A DNA stretch of 64,000 nucleotides from Prorocentrum cordatum. Taxonomy: Eukaryota; Sar; Dinophyceae; Prorocentrales; Prorocentraceae. The position numbers were made by a program, and so were the translations under genes. The notes under the pieces were generated by a model that had not been told where the DNA came from, ran no database searches, and saw nothing but the letters and a program-made list of their open reading frames with translations. The DNA lies in the NCBI GenBank assembly GCA_963575745.1, contig CAUYUJ010014174.1, positions 159,001 to 223,000 of the forward strand, read 5' to 3'. This document shows, one piece after another, positions 20,724 to 29,621 of the stretch (position 1 is the first letter of the stretch; each line of letters begins with the position of its first letter).

Positions 20724-22109
20724 TGGCGGCGCCTGGTCCTCCAGCGCATCCCTCGGTCGCGGCGGCGGGCGTGGCCGTCGGGGACTTCATCGGGGTGCAG
20801 CACAGCGTCGCGGGCAGAGCGCTCATCCACGAGCGCGTCGTCGTGGCCTTGAACCCCGGTGCGCCTGGCACCGCGTCGATCATCACGGTGGACGGCGACG
20901 AGTGCGACGAGCAGCTCGTCGGCACAGCGGACGTGCGCCACTGGGAGTTGCTGCTTGGCGGGGCACCCGGCGGGGTTTTCCCCAGGGCGCCCGCGGCGAG
21001 GCACTCCCGCTTCAGGGCCATCCCCACGGCGGCCGCGCTGACGGCCGCGGCTGGCCGCGCCTGTGCCCGCCAGGGCTTGGCTGCGCCTGCCGGGCCCGTG
21101 GTGCCCAACGTTGCGGGGAGGGTGCTCGCGGGGGCCGCGCCCGCGGCGCCGGCGGCGGGCGTCCCCGCCGCGCTGCCTGGCGCTGCACCTGGCCCGGAGG
21201 CCGGCAGCCTCGGCGCCGTCGTGGCCGCGCTCGGGGGGCATGCCTGCGGAGCCGCTGAGGGCGCGCTCGCACTGGCGCCAGCCCCAGCTGCCGCCGCTGC
21301 TGCCTGCGGCCCCGCCGCCCCTGGGGCCGAGGGAGCCCTCCTCGCGCCGGCGGGCCCCTCTGCGCTGGCCGCGGCGCCGGCTGTGCTTGCGGCCGCCGCT
21401 GTCCCCGCCGCCAGCCCCCTCGCTGAGGGACTTGCGCTCAGGGGCAGAGGGTGATGCCGCCACTCGCCAGCCCCGGCGGCGACGCCCGCATCTTCGCCAT
21501 CGTGAGGGATGTGCGAGGCGTGCGGCACGCGGACTTCCGCAGCATGGTGGCATTGATGATCGAGCGTCCCTGGCCTGAGTGCGCGGGCCGCGCACGCGGC
21601 TGTGGGTGTTGCAGTATATGGCACAGCGGTCTGGGACTCCAACGGCTCATCATCAGCGGTGGCTGGCAGAGACGGGGCTTGGTCCAGAGCACCCAGGCGT
21701 GGAGGTCCACCAGATGGGGTGCATGGTCCTCGAGCCGGCCGTCACCCACGACCAGGTGCACGTCGCGAGCTCGGGGCATCTGGAGCTCATCGCTCGATCG
21801 GAGCAGGCGCGGGAGGAGCGCTTCCGTGAGATGGTGGCCCTGAGCGAGCCTGGCGCTACGGATCGCGCAGTCATGATGGGCTCGCAGGAGCTTGACGGGG
21901 CGGTCTGCGCGTGCCCCGCGTTGCGAGACCATCTCGCGCAGGAACTGCAGCGGGAGATGGCGGTGGCGAAGGAGAGGAGGAAGGCGCGCGAGGAGCGCGC
22001 CCTCGCCCGGGGCGTTTCCGGCCAGCTTGGCGCCAGGCGCGGGAGGGGGAGACGGGGCGGCCGCGGCGGCTGGGGCGGCTCGCCCAACGCCGCCGGGGCC
22101 GATGCCTGA
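20723..22109 (+). pseudogene. YR element 1 ORF1: Gag-like protein, frameshifted
   Basis: Starts at the ATG in TGATG. The first frame (to 21454) holds a folded-looking N-terminus (VGDFIGVQHSVAGRALIHER, VDGDECDEQLVG) then a long Ala/Pro/Gly-rich linker. The conserved-looking sequence then moves to a second frame (DARIFAIVRDVRGVRHADF, near 21480-21540) and a third (WVLQYMAQRSGTPTAHHQRW to the stop at 22109), so there are at least two indels. The end is Arg/Gly-rich (RRGRGRRGGRGGWGG), suited to nucleic-acid binding. Role inferred from position: structural protein that packages the element RNA. Confidence 0.6.
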
Positions 22110-24481
22110 CTCGCCCCGGGGCGGATGGCCTGGCCAGCCGCCGCCCCTGCCCCCCTCGGCCATCGCGGATCCCGCCACATGTGCGCCCCGCGCCCCTGGC
22201 GACGCTGGGCACCGACCGCAGGAGGAGGACCGACATCGGGACTTGTTTCCTCTTCCGCTGCTGGCTGCGGCGGATGCGGCGCCTGGGTCGTCGGGGACTC
22301 GACGGCGCGTTCGCGCCAGCCACGCGTGTGCCAGCGCCGCCGTGCATGCCCTGAATCACCTCTACGGCGACCAGTCCTCGCCCGTGCCGGCGCCGTCTGC
22401 CGGGCAGCGCTGCGCCGCCGCTCGCATTTGGGACTCGATCGTCGCCCTCGGCCCTGAGCCGGATGAGCATCGCAACGGCGTCTCAGATCCCGACGGGGCT
22501 TTCCAGGAGCTCCTTGCTGGGTCCGCGCTGTACCCTGACGGCGGCGGGCCCGCCAATCCCTACGTGCCAGGCCTCGTCTCCTGGCCGGACATGTCGCAGC
22601 CCCCCGCGCCGCTCCTTGGTCTGCTGGGCGAGCGAGACTCCGCCGCGCTGCGGGAGTGGAGGTGCCAAATGCTTCGTGGGCCCGAGGAGGCGCGGCAGCT
22701 TCGAGCGGGGGCATGCCCGCAGGGCACGCATACTGATCCTGCCTTGCTCCGTTCACCGCTGGACTACGCCTCCTCTCTCAGAGCGATGGTGGAGCGCAGC
22801 GTGCCCACCTCCTCCCCGTCGCGAGGGCGTCGGGGCAACATGGGGATCTTTCTTTGTGCCGAAGAAGAGTGGCAAGCTCAGGGTCATCTTCGACGCTCGC
22901 CTGGCCAACTGCGCGTTGGTCGATGCGCCCCGCGCCCAGCTGCCGTCGGCACCAGCCTGGGGGCGCCTCGAGTCGGGCGACGTTCGGTTCTACATTGCCT
23001 CGGCGGACCTCGACGTGGCCTTCTACCGCGCGCGGGTCCCGGAGGGCATGGGGGAGTACCCCGCGTTGCCGCCGATTCCCGTCAAGTATCTCTCGTCGCA
23101 CGGGATCGCAGTGGCGGGGGTGGAGGGCGAGTCGCTTTTGTTGCCTCAGGTTGTCGTGCTGCCGATGGGCTTCAGCTGGGCCTTGCACCTATGCCAGGCG
23201 GTTCTTCAGACATCCTTCGGTCGTGCAGGTTTCTCGCCTAGCGACCTGATCCTTGACGGCCACTGCGGCTGCCAGCTCACCGACGACCCTGATTATGTCG
23301 TGGGTGCCGGCTGCGTGGACAACTACTTCGTCCTCGGCGGCTCCCCACAGACGGTGAGCGCTCGGCTGCAGGCCATCGCGGAGGACTCGACGCGCCACGG
23401 GCTCGCTGTGCACGAGCTCGAGGCGCCTTCCCAGGGCCGCGACTTCTTGGGGCCGTCGCTGCCCGAGGGGCGCTGGCTCAGCCTCAGGACCCGCAACATC
23501 TGGAGGCTGCGCGCCGCCATCCGCGCGGCGCTCCGGAGGCATGTTATCAACGGCTTATTGCTCCGCGTGCTGACGGGTCACATCACTTGGCCCCTGCCGT
23601 TGCGGAGGGAGCTGCTGTGCATCCTAGGGGCGACCTACGCCTACATCGAGGCCACTGGGCGAACTGCTGCCCCGCTCTGGCCCACCGTCCGCCACGAGCT
23701 CCAGCTAATTCACGACCTGCTGCCGCTGTGCACGGCGGGCCTTGGCGCTGCGTGGCACGGGCGAGTCGCCTGCGCGGACGCCTCGCCTTTTGGGCTGGGC
23801 GTCGTTGCTCGCCGCGCCCCAAAGGACCTCGTGGGCGCCATCGGGGGCGTCGCTGAAAAGTGGAGGTGCGAAGTCGAGGGCGGGGCTCAGGCAAGGAGTA
23901 GGACGGCCGGGCTCAACCTCGATGCTTCGGGCGCGCCGCTCGGGGACGTCGTCGCTGATCTCGGGAATGACGCTCGTGTATCTGGTGATGGGGTCGATGA
24001 CTACTCGTCGTTCGTGGACGTCCAGGGCGGGGCCCTCGCGGGCCCGTGGGAGATGCAGTCGCCAGGGCCCCCCAGGGACACCGACAAGTCGATCCTGGAC
24101 GTGCGACCTGCCGTGGACATCGATGAGGTTCCTGCTCGCTTCGTTCGGGGGGTCCGCCTGGGGCTCGGTCGCCGCGGCGCACATCGACGGGAGGGCCAAC
24201 ATCTTGGCCCTCGAGGGGGCGGGGGGGGGGTTCTCGTGCCCAGGTATCGGCACTTCCTTCGGTCCACATCCGCGTTCGGGCCCCGCTTCTTAACCTTGTC
24301 CGACAACCTGCAGTTGGTCCTGTCCGCTGGGAAGGGCCGAGCCCGCAGCAAGCATCTGCAGAGCACTCTTCGAAAGGTCTGTGCGCCCTCTGTGGCCACT
24401 GGCTCAACCCTCTCAGTGCGGTGGGTCCCCTCCGAGTCCAACCCCTCGGACGCACTCAGCCGTGGGCGCGCTGGTTGGTAG
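22102..24481 (+). pseudogene. YR element 1 ORF2: reverse transcriptase and RNase H, frameshifted
   Basis: ATG 22102 overlaps the ORF1 stop by 8 nt. The N-terminal part is in one frame to about 22830, then FFVPKKSGKLRVIFDARLAN begins in the next. RT motifs: ADLDVAFYRAR (A), VLPMGFSWALHLCQ (B) and GCVDNYFVLGG (C). Motif C reads Val-Asp-Asn, so the usual second Asp is Asn. RNase H: ACADASPFGLGVV, then a frame change for HIDGRANILALEG (near 24180), then LSDNLQLVLSAGKG and WVPSESNPSDALSRG. Copying of the element RNA is the expected job. At least two frameshifts (near 22835 and 24120-24240) make this copy inactive. Confidence 0.8.
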
Positions 24482-24527
24482 GGCAGCCGGACGGCCCCGC
24501 GGCCCCCGGCGGGCGGGCTGCTGGCTC

Positions 24528-25570
24528 ATGCGGCTGCTCGTGTCGCTGCTGGTGCTGTCGCAGATGGCGGCGGGGGCTCGGCGGCTCTCCGCGCCGGCGC
24601 CGCCTGCTCTCCGCACCGAGCGGGCGCGCCATGCGCGGGAGCTCGCGGCGGAGACGGCGACGGTCGCGGGCCTATCATTGCTGGAGCGTCTGGCGGCGAG
24701 GAGCTCGACCACGCGGCTCTACCGGGGAGTGCTTGCCAGCTGCGTCGTGCACTGTGCCGGGCGCCGCCTGGATTGGACGAGCCATGCGGGCCTGGACCAG
24801 GCGCTGGTGGAGTTCATGGACAGCGAGTTCCTCGGCGGCGGCGGCAACCAGGGGAACGCTCTCCTGGCGGCGGTGGCGCACTTCCTCGGCTCCTTCCACA
24901 AGCGGACCCCTGTGCTGTTGCCGAGGGCTCACCGAGCGGCAGCGGCCTGGGGCACGGCGCGCACCTGCGCGCACCCGATTGCCGCTGCCGCGCCGCGCGG
25001 GGTTCGCCTTGGCCGGCCTCCTGATTCACGACAGCTCCCCCAGGCTAGCCATCTGCATCCTCGTCATTTTCGCCTCGTACGTCAGGCTGGGGGAGGCGGC
25101 GAAGCTCTGCGGTCGCCACCTCATTGCGCCGTCCGAGGCGGCGGGGCCAGGCCACCAGTTCTTCGGGCTGCTCCTTCGCAAGAGCGGGAAGGAGCCAGGC
25201 AAGACGGGGGTGAACGACGAGAGCAGCTTGTTCGACCGCGAGGCCTGGCTCACCCGCTGCTGCTGGCTCTGAAGCTGTCCCCGGCGCTCTCGGAGCCGCT
25301 GTTAGGGGAGGAGGTGCGCCGCCTGGGCACGCTGTTCAACCAGGCGCGTCGGCGACTGTCGCTGGACCGCCTTCGCCCCCACCTGCGCAGCTTGCGCCGG
25401 GGGGGGGGGGGGGCTCGAACGACACGCTCTCCCAGAGACGCCTGCTTGCCGAGATCCAGCGGCGCGGGCGCCGGCGGACATCCAAAAGCCTGAACCGCGA
25501 CACCATGGAGACCAAGTTTCTGGACGAGCGCTGCGCTCCTGGATTCTGCCCGAGGTCATGGAGCTCGGGG
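24528..25570 (+). pseudogene. YR element 1: tyrosine recombinase, degenerate
   Basis: Follows the RNase H. An N-terminal core-binding-like region (SSTTRLYRGVLASCVVHC, ALVEFMDSEFLGG) is in one frame. The catalytic half moves to another (ILVIFASYVRLGEAAKLC holds the first Arg; LLRKSGKE the Lys). It then returns for LSLDRLRPHLRSLRRGG, runs through a 14-G run at about 25400, and ends in a third frame (LAEIQRRGR). In the usual place of RGRW the sequence reads RGRR, and the codon where the nucleophilic Tyr is expected (25499-25501) is GAC, Asp. So the recombinase is dead even apart from the frameshifts. Confidence 0.7.
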
Positions 25571-25838
25571 CCTTTGTCGAGAGCAACCTCGTCGCGCTGA
25601 TCGGCGGCTGCCTGCCCAGCTGGCTTGTGACTGGCCGCGCCCCGGCCGCCGTCGCGGCCCTGCTCCGGGCGCCGGCGCGCGCCTCCCAGCGCGGCCGCTT
25701 GAGGAAGCGGGCGGCGCGCAAGCGGCCGGCGGCAGCGCTGCTGGCGCCGACGAGGGCGGCCCGCCCGCGGACCCCGCGAGGCAACACTTGCAGCGGCAGT
25801 GCCGGCGCGCGGCAGCGCCGGGCCGAGCCCTGCGGCGC

Positions 25839-26570
25839 CTTCCTGTCCTGGAGCTCTTCTGCGGGGCCGGCACGATTGCCAAGGCGGTGCTCGCCCGTGG
25901 CCTCGCCGCCTTCGGGCTGGACTGGCGTCGCAGCCCGCTGGAGGACCACGTGCAGCCAGCATTCATTGCCACCGTCGTCGGATGGATCCGATCTCGAGCC
26001 GTCGGCGCTGTCTGGCTGGGCACCCCTTGCACCAGCTTGACGAGCGCCTTGCGGCGCCCTCTCAGATCGGACATCCACCCACTTGGGCTTCCCGGCCTCT
26101 CCGAGGCAGAACAGGCCCGAGTTGCCGCTGGCAGTGCCACTGTGCGTGTGACTACTAAAATAATTCGTGCCTGCCTGGCCACCCGCATTCCCGCTTTTCT
26201 CGAGAATCCTCAGACCTCGCAGATCTGGTCGCACCCACAGTTCGCTCGTCTCGGTCGCAGATCTTGTTGCCATAAGTTTGTATTCACTAGTGCCAATATG
26301 GGGCTTAAGAAGGCTACCCCGGCTACCCCCATCTTGTCCCGGGGCGCCTGCTCCACGCGCGCGCTGGACCGCGCGCGCGCAGGTAAGAGAGGCATCTGCA
26401 GCAGGACAGGTAATCATCGCGTTTTTTGTTTAGAGGGCAACGACGAGCAGGGGCGAAAGCGCACCGCGGTGGCCGCCGAATATCCTCGCCCATTCGCTCT
26501 GGCCGCCACTCAGTGCATCATCGATGCGATGCGCGTTCAGCCCGGCCTCGCTTCCTGTCTCTTGCGATGA
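25839..26570 (+). CDS. YR element 1: cytosine-5 DNA methyltransferase-like domain
   Basis: Open frame of about 240 codons at the 3' end of the element. It has VLELFCGAGTIAKAVLARGL (SAM-binding motif I), GLDW (motif II), WLGTPCTSL (motif IV with the catalytic Pro-Cys) and FLENPQTSQIW (motif VI, Glu-Asn-Pro instead of Glu-Asn-Val). A Q-x-R-x-R motif VIII is not visible. The segment may be read as the C-terminal end of the recombinase ORF; no ATG precedes the domain. Cytosine methyltransferases inside dinoflagellate retrotransposons have been reported, as I recall. A role in methylating the element's own DNA is inference. Sequence after about 26270 is degenerate. Confidence 0.6.
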   Translation, partial: LPVLELFCGAGTIAKAVLARGLAAFGLDWRRSPLEDHVQPAFIATVVGWIRSRAVGAVWLGTPCTSLTSALRRPLRSDIHPLGLPGLSEAEQARVAAGSATVRVTTKIIRACLATRIPAFLENPQTSQIWSHPQFARLGRRSCCHKFVFTSANMGLKKATPATPILSRGACSTRALDRARAGKRGICSRTGNHRVFCLEGNDEQGRKRTAVAAEYPRPFALAATQCIIDAMRVQPGLASCLLR

Positions 26571-26622
26571 CATGATTTGATTTTCTTTGCATGTACGGCC
26601 TTCGGCCAATTGTACCTTCGGA
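26571..26622. other. 3' spacer of YR element 1
   Basis: Contains a perfect-looking short hairpin, GTACGGCCTTCGGCCAATTGTAC region (26593-26615). Confidence 0.4.
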
Positions 26623-26772
26623 GACGGGCGCGGGCCACGCAGGTGGTTCACACGAGCGCTGTCGCGTTCCACGTCCAGCTTCTGCTGCCTCTCAGCTCGA
26701 TCGGCTCTTCATAATGCCTGGCCCTCTGGTGTCCCAGAAGGAAAAGGATTCCTGGCCCGGGAGCCGCTGCGA
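26623..26772 (+). repeat. Split direct repeat B1 of YR element 1
   Basis: 150 bp, nine differences from B2. Confidence 0.85.
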
Positions 26773-26886
26773 ATTGGTAGTTTTCACCATTGAGGGCTAA
26801 GCAGAGGCAGAGGTCCGACGTACTCATCATAATTTGGCTCTTAGTCCTTCCCATGGCCATCCCGACACGCCTCTTCGCTCAAATTT
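26773..26886 (+). repeat. Split direct repeat A2 of YR element 1
   Basis: Copy of A1 (TTGGTAGTTTTC...GAGGGCTAAGCAGAGGCAGA) placed between B1 and B2. Confidence 0.8.
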
Positions 26887-27036
26887 GACGGGTGCGGGCC
26901 ACACATGTGGTTCACACGAGCGCTGTCGCGCTCCACGTCCAGCCTCTGCCGCCTCTCAGCTCGATCGGCTCTTGATAATGCCTGGCCCTCTGGTGCCCCA
27001 GCAGGAAAAGGATTCCTGGCCCGGGAGCCGCTGCGA
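26887..27036 (+). repeat. Split direct repeat B2 of YR element 1
   Basis: Second 150-bp copy, ending GGGAGCCGCTGCGA directly before GC and (TA)n. Confidence 0.85.
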
Positions 27037-27038
27037 GC

Positions 27039-27064
27039 TATATATATATATATATATATATATA
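27039..27064. repeat. (TA)13 between the two YR elements
   Basis: Pure TA run joining the 3' end of element 1 to the 5' end of element 2. Confidence 0.9.
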
Positions 27065-27119
27065 TGCCTCTTCTATTCTCTGTGAGCAAGCTCCTGCTGT
27101 CTCCGCAGCTTCTCTGCCC
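27065..27119 (+). repeat. Split direct repeat A1 of YR element 2
   Basis: TGCCTCTTCTATTCTCTGTG...CTGCTGTCTCCGCAGCTTC...; identical to 37313-37367. It contains a pyrimidine stretch followed by CAG, resembling a splice or trans-splice acceptor just upstream of ORF0. Confidence 0.85.
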
Positions 27120-27154
27120 AAGTGCCCCCCGTCGGCCGCGCGCGCGGGCGCCTT

Positions 27155-27679
27155 ATGCAGGCGGTCGCACAAGCGGCTCTCCAGGGCGCTGGGGAGATTT
27201 TGTTCAGGGGGCTGCGGGCCGCGCTCTACGAGCGGCTCGTGGCTGCCCCCCTCTCTGTGCTTCAGGACCAGGGGCCTCCATCGCCTGCCTGGTCCATCCA
27301 GCAGGCGGACTCGTCCGAGGGTGAGGGGGCCTCCTGCCCTCTCCCTTCGGCGGGTTCCACCTGCCCCACCGTCTGCCTCGGGCTGGCGGTGGACCTGAGC
27401 GGCGGGGTCTCTCCCTGGCTGCTCAGCACGGTCGCCGCCCTCCTCTGGGTGACGGCCGCCTGCAGCGCCTGCGCGGGCTGCTGCCTCGGGCTGCTGGGCC
27501 CGTACGTGTGGCGGAGGCTCTGGCCCTCCGCCTGGCCGCGCGGCGCGGTTTCTGCTTCACCTGAGCAGGACCGCCGTGCGGCGCGAGCGCTGGCCTACGG
27601 GGCTCCGCCTCGACCTCAAGCGCTCGAGCGGGCAGACGCCCAGCGTGCGGGCGGCGGCGTCCACGGCGGCGCCCACTGA
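27155..27679 (+). CDS. YR element 2 ORF0: small single-pass membrane protein
   Basis: 174 aa from the first ATG (27155). The N-terminal 45 residues look amphipathic (MQAVAQAALQGAGEILFRGL). A Cys-containing segment (GASCPLPSAGSTCPTVCLGL) and a hydrophobic span of about 28 residues rich in Cys (WLLSTVAALLWVTAACSAC, AGCCLGLLG) follow, then a basic stop-transfer (YVWRRLW) and an Arg/Ala-rich tail. It corresponds in place and plan to ORF0 of element 1. The stop TGA (27677-27679) overlaps the ORF1 ATG as TGATG, suggesting coupled translation. Function unknown; a membrane association of the element's particle is possible. Confidence 0.65.
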   Translation: MQAVAQAALQGAGEILFRGLRAALYERLVAAPLSVLQDQGPPSPAWSIQQADSSEGEGASCPLPSAGSTCPTVCLGLAVDLSGGVSPWLLSTVAALLWVTAACSACAGCCLGLLGPYVWRRLWPSAWPRGAVSASPEQDRRAARALAYGAPPRPQALERADAQRAGGGVHGGAH

Positions 27680-29619
27680 TGGCGGAGCTGCCACCAGTTG
27701 GCGGAGGGCCCCTTTGGCCCGAGCTCTACCCTTTCGCTGCGCCCACGGCGCGCGACTACGCACGATGGCGCCTAGACGACGGCGACACCAGCTGGGCGGC
27801 TATCCCCCTCGCCTCTCGAGAAGGGGGCATCCTGCTGGCCCTGCCTGGCGCCTTTCGCTCTACAGCGGAGCTCGAGGCTGCCGAGGCGGATGGCTTTGCT
27901 GGGATGATAGGCCCCTTCCAGCTAGTGGACGTCCAGCTCCAGGGGGCCGCTTCACGGCCGCTCGCCACTACCGCATCCGTCCTCGTTATAGATATCGAGG
28001 TTGCCGAGCTCGAGCTCGAGTCGCTGTACCCTCTAGAGGTCGGCGACGACGCAGGCATCGTTCCCTTCGCCGAGGTGCGCAGCCGCGTCTATTGGCCGCA
28101 TCCTTCGGGGGTTCGGGTGCTTCGCGAGGGCTACGCTCGTTTGCACGGCGCCCCGCCTACCGCAGGGGAAGAGCCTCTCCCAGGGGCCGATCGGGCTACC
28201 CCCTACCACTCTGCCGACGAGATGGAGGAGCCCGAGGGGTTCGCGGCCGACGGGGAAGCCGACCGCGCGGCCCCAAGTGCGCGAGCCCCCGCGGTCGCTG
28301 GAGCGCCGCGCGGCCCGCCCGCCAAGCGCGCTGGCGCCGCCGCGCCGCCACGGGTCGCGGGTCCTGCTCCGATTGCTCCTGGTGCTCCTGCGGCGTCTCT
28401 GGACGACGGGGCTCCCATGACCCGCGCCGAGGTAGCTGCCGAAATGCGCGCCTTGCTTGCAGCCCACGCGGCCTCCACGATGGTCGGCGGACCCGAACCG
28501 CTGGGCCCCGCTCCGGCTGCCCGGAGCGCTCGGCCCGAGGTGCCTCAGCTTTTCAGCGACGAGGCGGCGCGCCTCGGGCTGGATCCTGCGGGGATCGAGG
28601 CCGTCTTGTCCCACGCGCCCGTGGCCCCACATCGGGTCTCCGCGCGCCCCAAGGGACCCACCTCCGCGCTGGTCTCGGCGTGGGAGAAGGCGCGCTCTCT
28701 TGCTGTCCCTCGGGCCCCTTCGTCCGCTTCCGGACCGATGGGCCCCCCGCCGCCGCCTGGGCTAGCCCATCCCGCTGCGGTCGACGGCTTTGCCGAGGCG
28801 GGCGGCGCCGACGGGTTAGAGCCGCCCCTTGCGGCCAATCCGACGGACTTCAGCCTCATGCTTCAGTGCCTGCACCAGTCCCTTTCCTTGCAGCAGGGGC
28901 GGGGCCATCGCCCAGCCTTCCACCCGCTTCTGGGGACCCTGAGCGACCAAGCTCAAACTCCGCCCGCGACCTCGGGCGACCCCGCGCACGCATCGGCTCA
29001 GATGGGGGGAATCGCTCGGAGGCGCGAGTGGCAGCAAGCGCTGATGCAGCACGGCCCCGACGTGCGAGGACTGATGAAGGAGAATTTGGCCCGCGTTCTG
29101 GGCGTGGAAGTCAGCGCCGTGACCCCCATGGCCATGCATCAGTACTTTCGCGAGCACAGCCCCCTCGGGGCTCAGCCGTCGACGCACGAGTTGTTGACGC
29201 ATTTTGCCTTCCTCAGCGCCGAGCTGTGGCGGGCCTGCGAGGAGGGCAACCCCGAGAGGGTCCAGACCTTGCTGACTTGCCAGTGCATGTTCATCGACCA
29301 GTTGGCGGGGGACCGCGGCTACCTCGAGGCCGCTTGGTTCCTCACGGGGCTGGAGCCTCCCCCGTGTCGCGTGACCAGTCGTCACACGGAGCGCGAGGCC
29401 CAGACCCCGTTTTCACCCCTAGTGGATCCTCGCTGGCTGTCGGCGCAGGGCGAATACATGAAGGAGCTGCAAGCATTTCGGGCGCGCCTCGACGCCGAGC
29501 GCGCCGTCGCGCTCCCCAAGCATCCACCTCATCAGCCCAAGCAGCCCAAGGTCTCAAAGCCCCCCTTCAAGTCTCAGGGTGCTCCCAAGGCCCCGAAGGC
29601 GGTGCCCAAGAAGGACTGA
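27679..29619 (+). CDS. YR element 2 ORF1: Gag-like protein
   Basis: 646 aa, intact. The N-terminal 170 residues look folded (DYARWRLDDGDTSWAAIPLA, IGPFQLVDVQLQG, VLVIDIEVAELELESLYPLE). A long Ala/Pro/Gly-rich linker follows to about residue 380. A second conserved-looking helical region then begins (LMLQCLHQSLSLQQGRG, MKENLARVLGVEVSAVTP, LLTHFAFLSAELWRACEEGN). The C-terminus is Lys/Pro-rich (KHPPHQPKQPKVSKPPFKSQ), fit for RNA binding; there is no CCHC knuckle. Position between ORF0 and RT suggests Gag. Only two bases separate its stop from the ORF2 ATG. Confidence 0.7.
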   Translation: MAELPPVGGGPLWPELYPFAAPTARDYARWRLDDGDTSWAAIPLASREGGILLALPGAFRSTAELEAAEADGFAGMIGPFQLVDVQLQGAASRPLATTASVLVIDIEVAELELESLYPLEVGDDAGIVPFAEVRSRVYWPHPSGVRVLREGYARLHGAPPTAGEEPLPGADRATPYHSADEMEEPEGFAADGEADRAAPSARAPAVAGAPRGPPAKRAGAAAPPRVAGPAPIAPGAPAASLDDGAPMTRAEVAAEMRALLAAHAASTMVGGPEPLGPAPAARSARPEVPQLFSDEAARLGLDPAGIEAVLSHAPVAPHRVSARPKGPTSALVSAWEKARSLAVPRAPSSASGPMGPPPPPGLAHPAAVDGFAEAGGADGLEPPLAANPTDFSLMLQCLHQSLSLQQGRGHRPAFHPLLGTLSDQAQTPPATSGDPAHASAQMGGIARRREWQQALMQHGPDVRGLMKENLARVLGVEVSAVTPMAMHQYFREHSPLGAQPSTHELLTHFAFLSAELWRACEEGNPERVQTLLTCQCMFIDQLAGDRGYLEAAWFLTGLEPPPCRVTSRHTEREAQTPFSPLVDPRWLSAQGEYMKELQAFRARLDAERAVALPKHPPHQPKQPKVSKPPFKSQGAPKAPKAVPKKD

Positions 29620-29621
29620 AG

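Larger units (their letters stand above)
20243..27036 (+). mobile_element. YR retroelement 1 (Ngaro/PAT-like split repeats), decayed
   Basis: About 6.8 kb. Order: A1 (20243-20312), ORF0, Gag-like ORF1, RT/RNase H ORF2, tyrosine recombinase, methyltransferase-like domain, B1 (26623-26772), A2 (26773-26886), B2 (26887-27036). B1 and B2 differ at nine of 150 positions. Split direct repeats plus recombinase distinguish it from LTR elements. Several frameshifts and changed catalytic residues mark it as non-functional. Known: such elements integrate a circular DNA intermediate without target duplication. Inferred: dinoflagellate-specific family. Confidence 0.85.

Noticed and set aside
26623-27036. 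150-bp direct repeats as LTRs
   Set aside because: Both copies are at the 3' end with A2 between them, and A1 is at the 5' end; a recombinase replaces an integrase. This is a split-direct-repeat element.
27576-29621. Upstream part of a very long plus-strand frame that runs into the RT of YR element 2
   Set aside because: It lies in a different frame over the intact Gag-like ORF1, is Arg/Pro/Gly-rich and shows no domain. The ORF2 start at 29622 explains the real protein.
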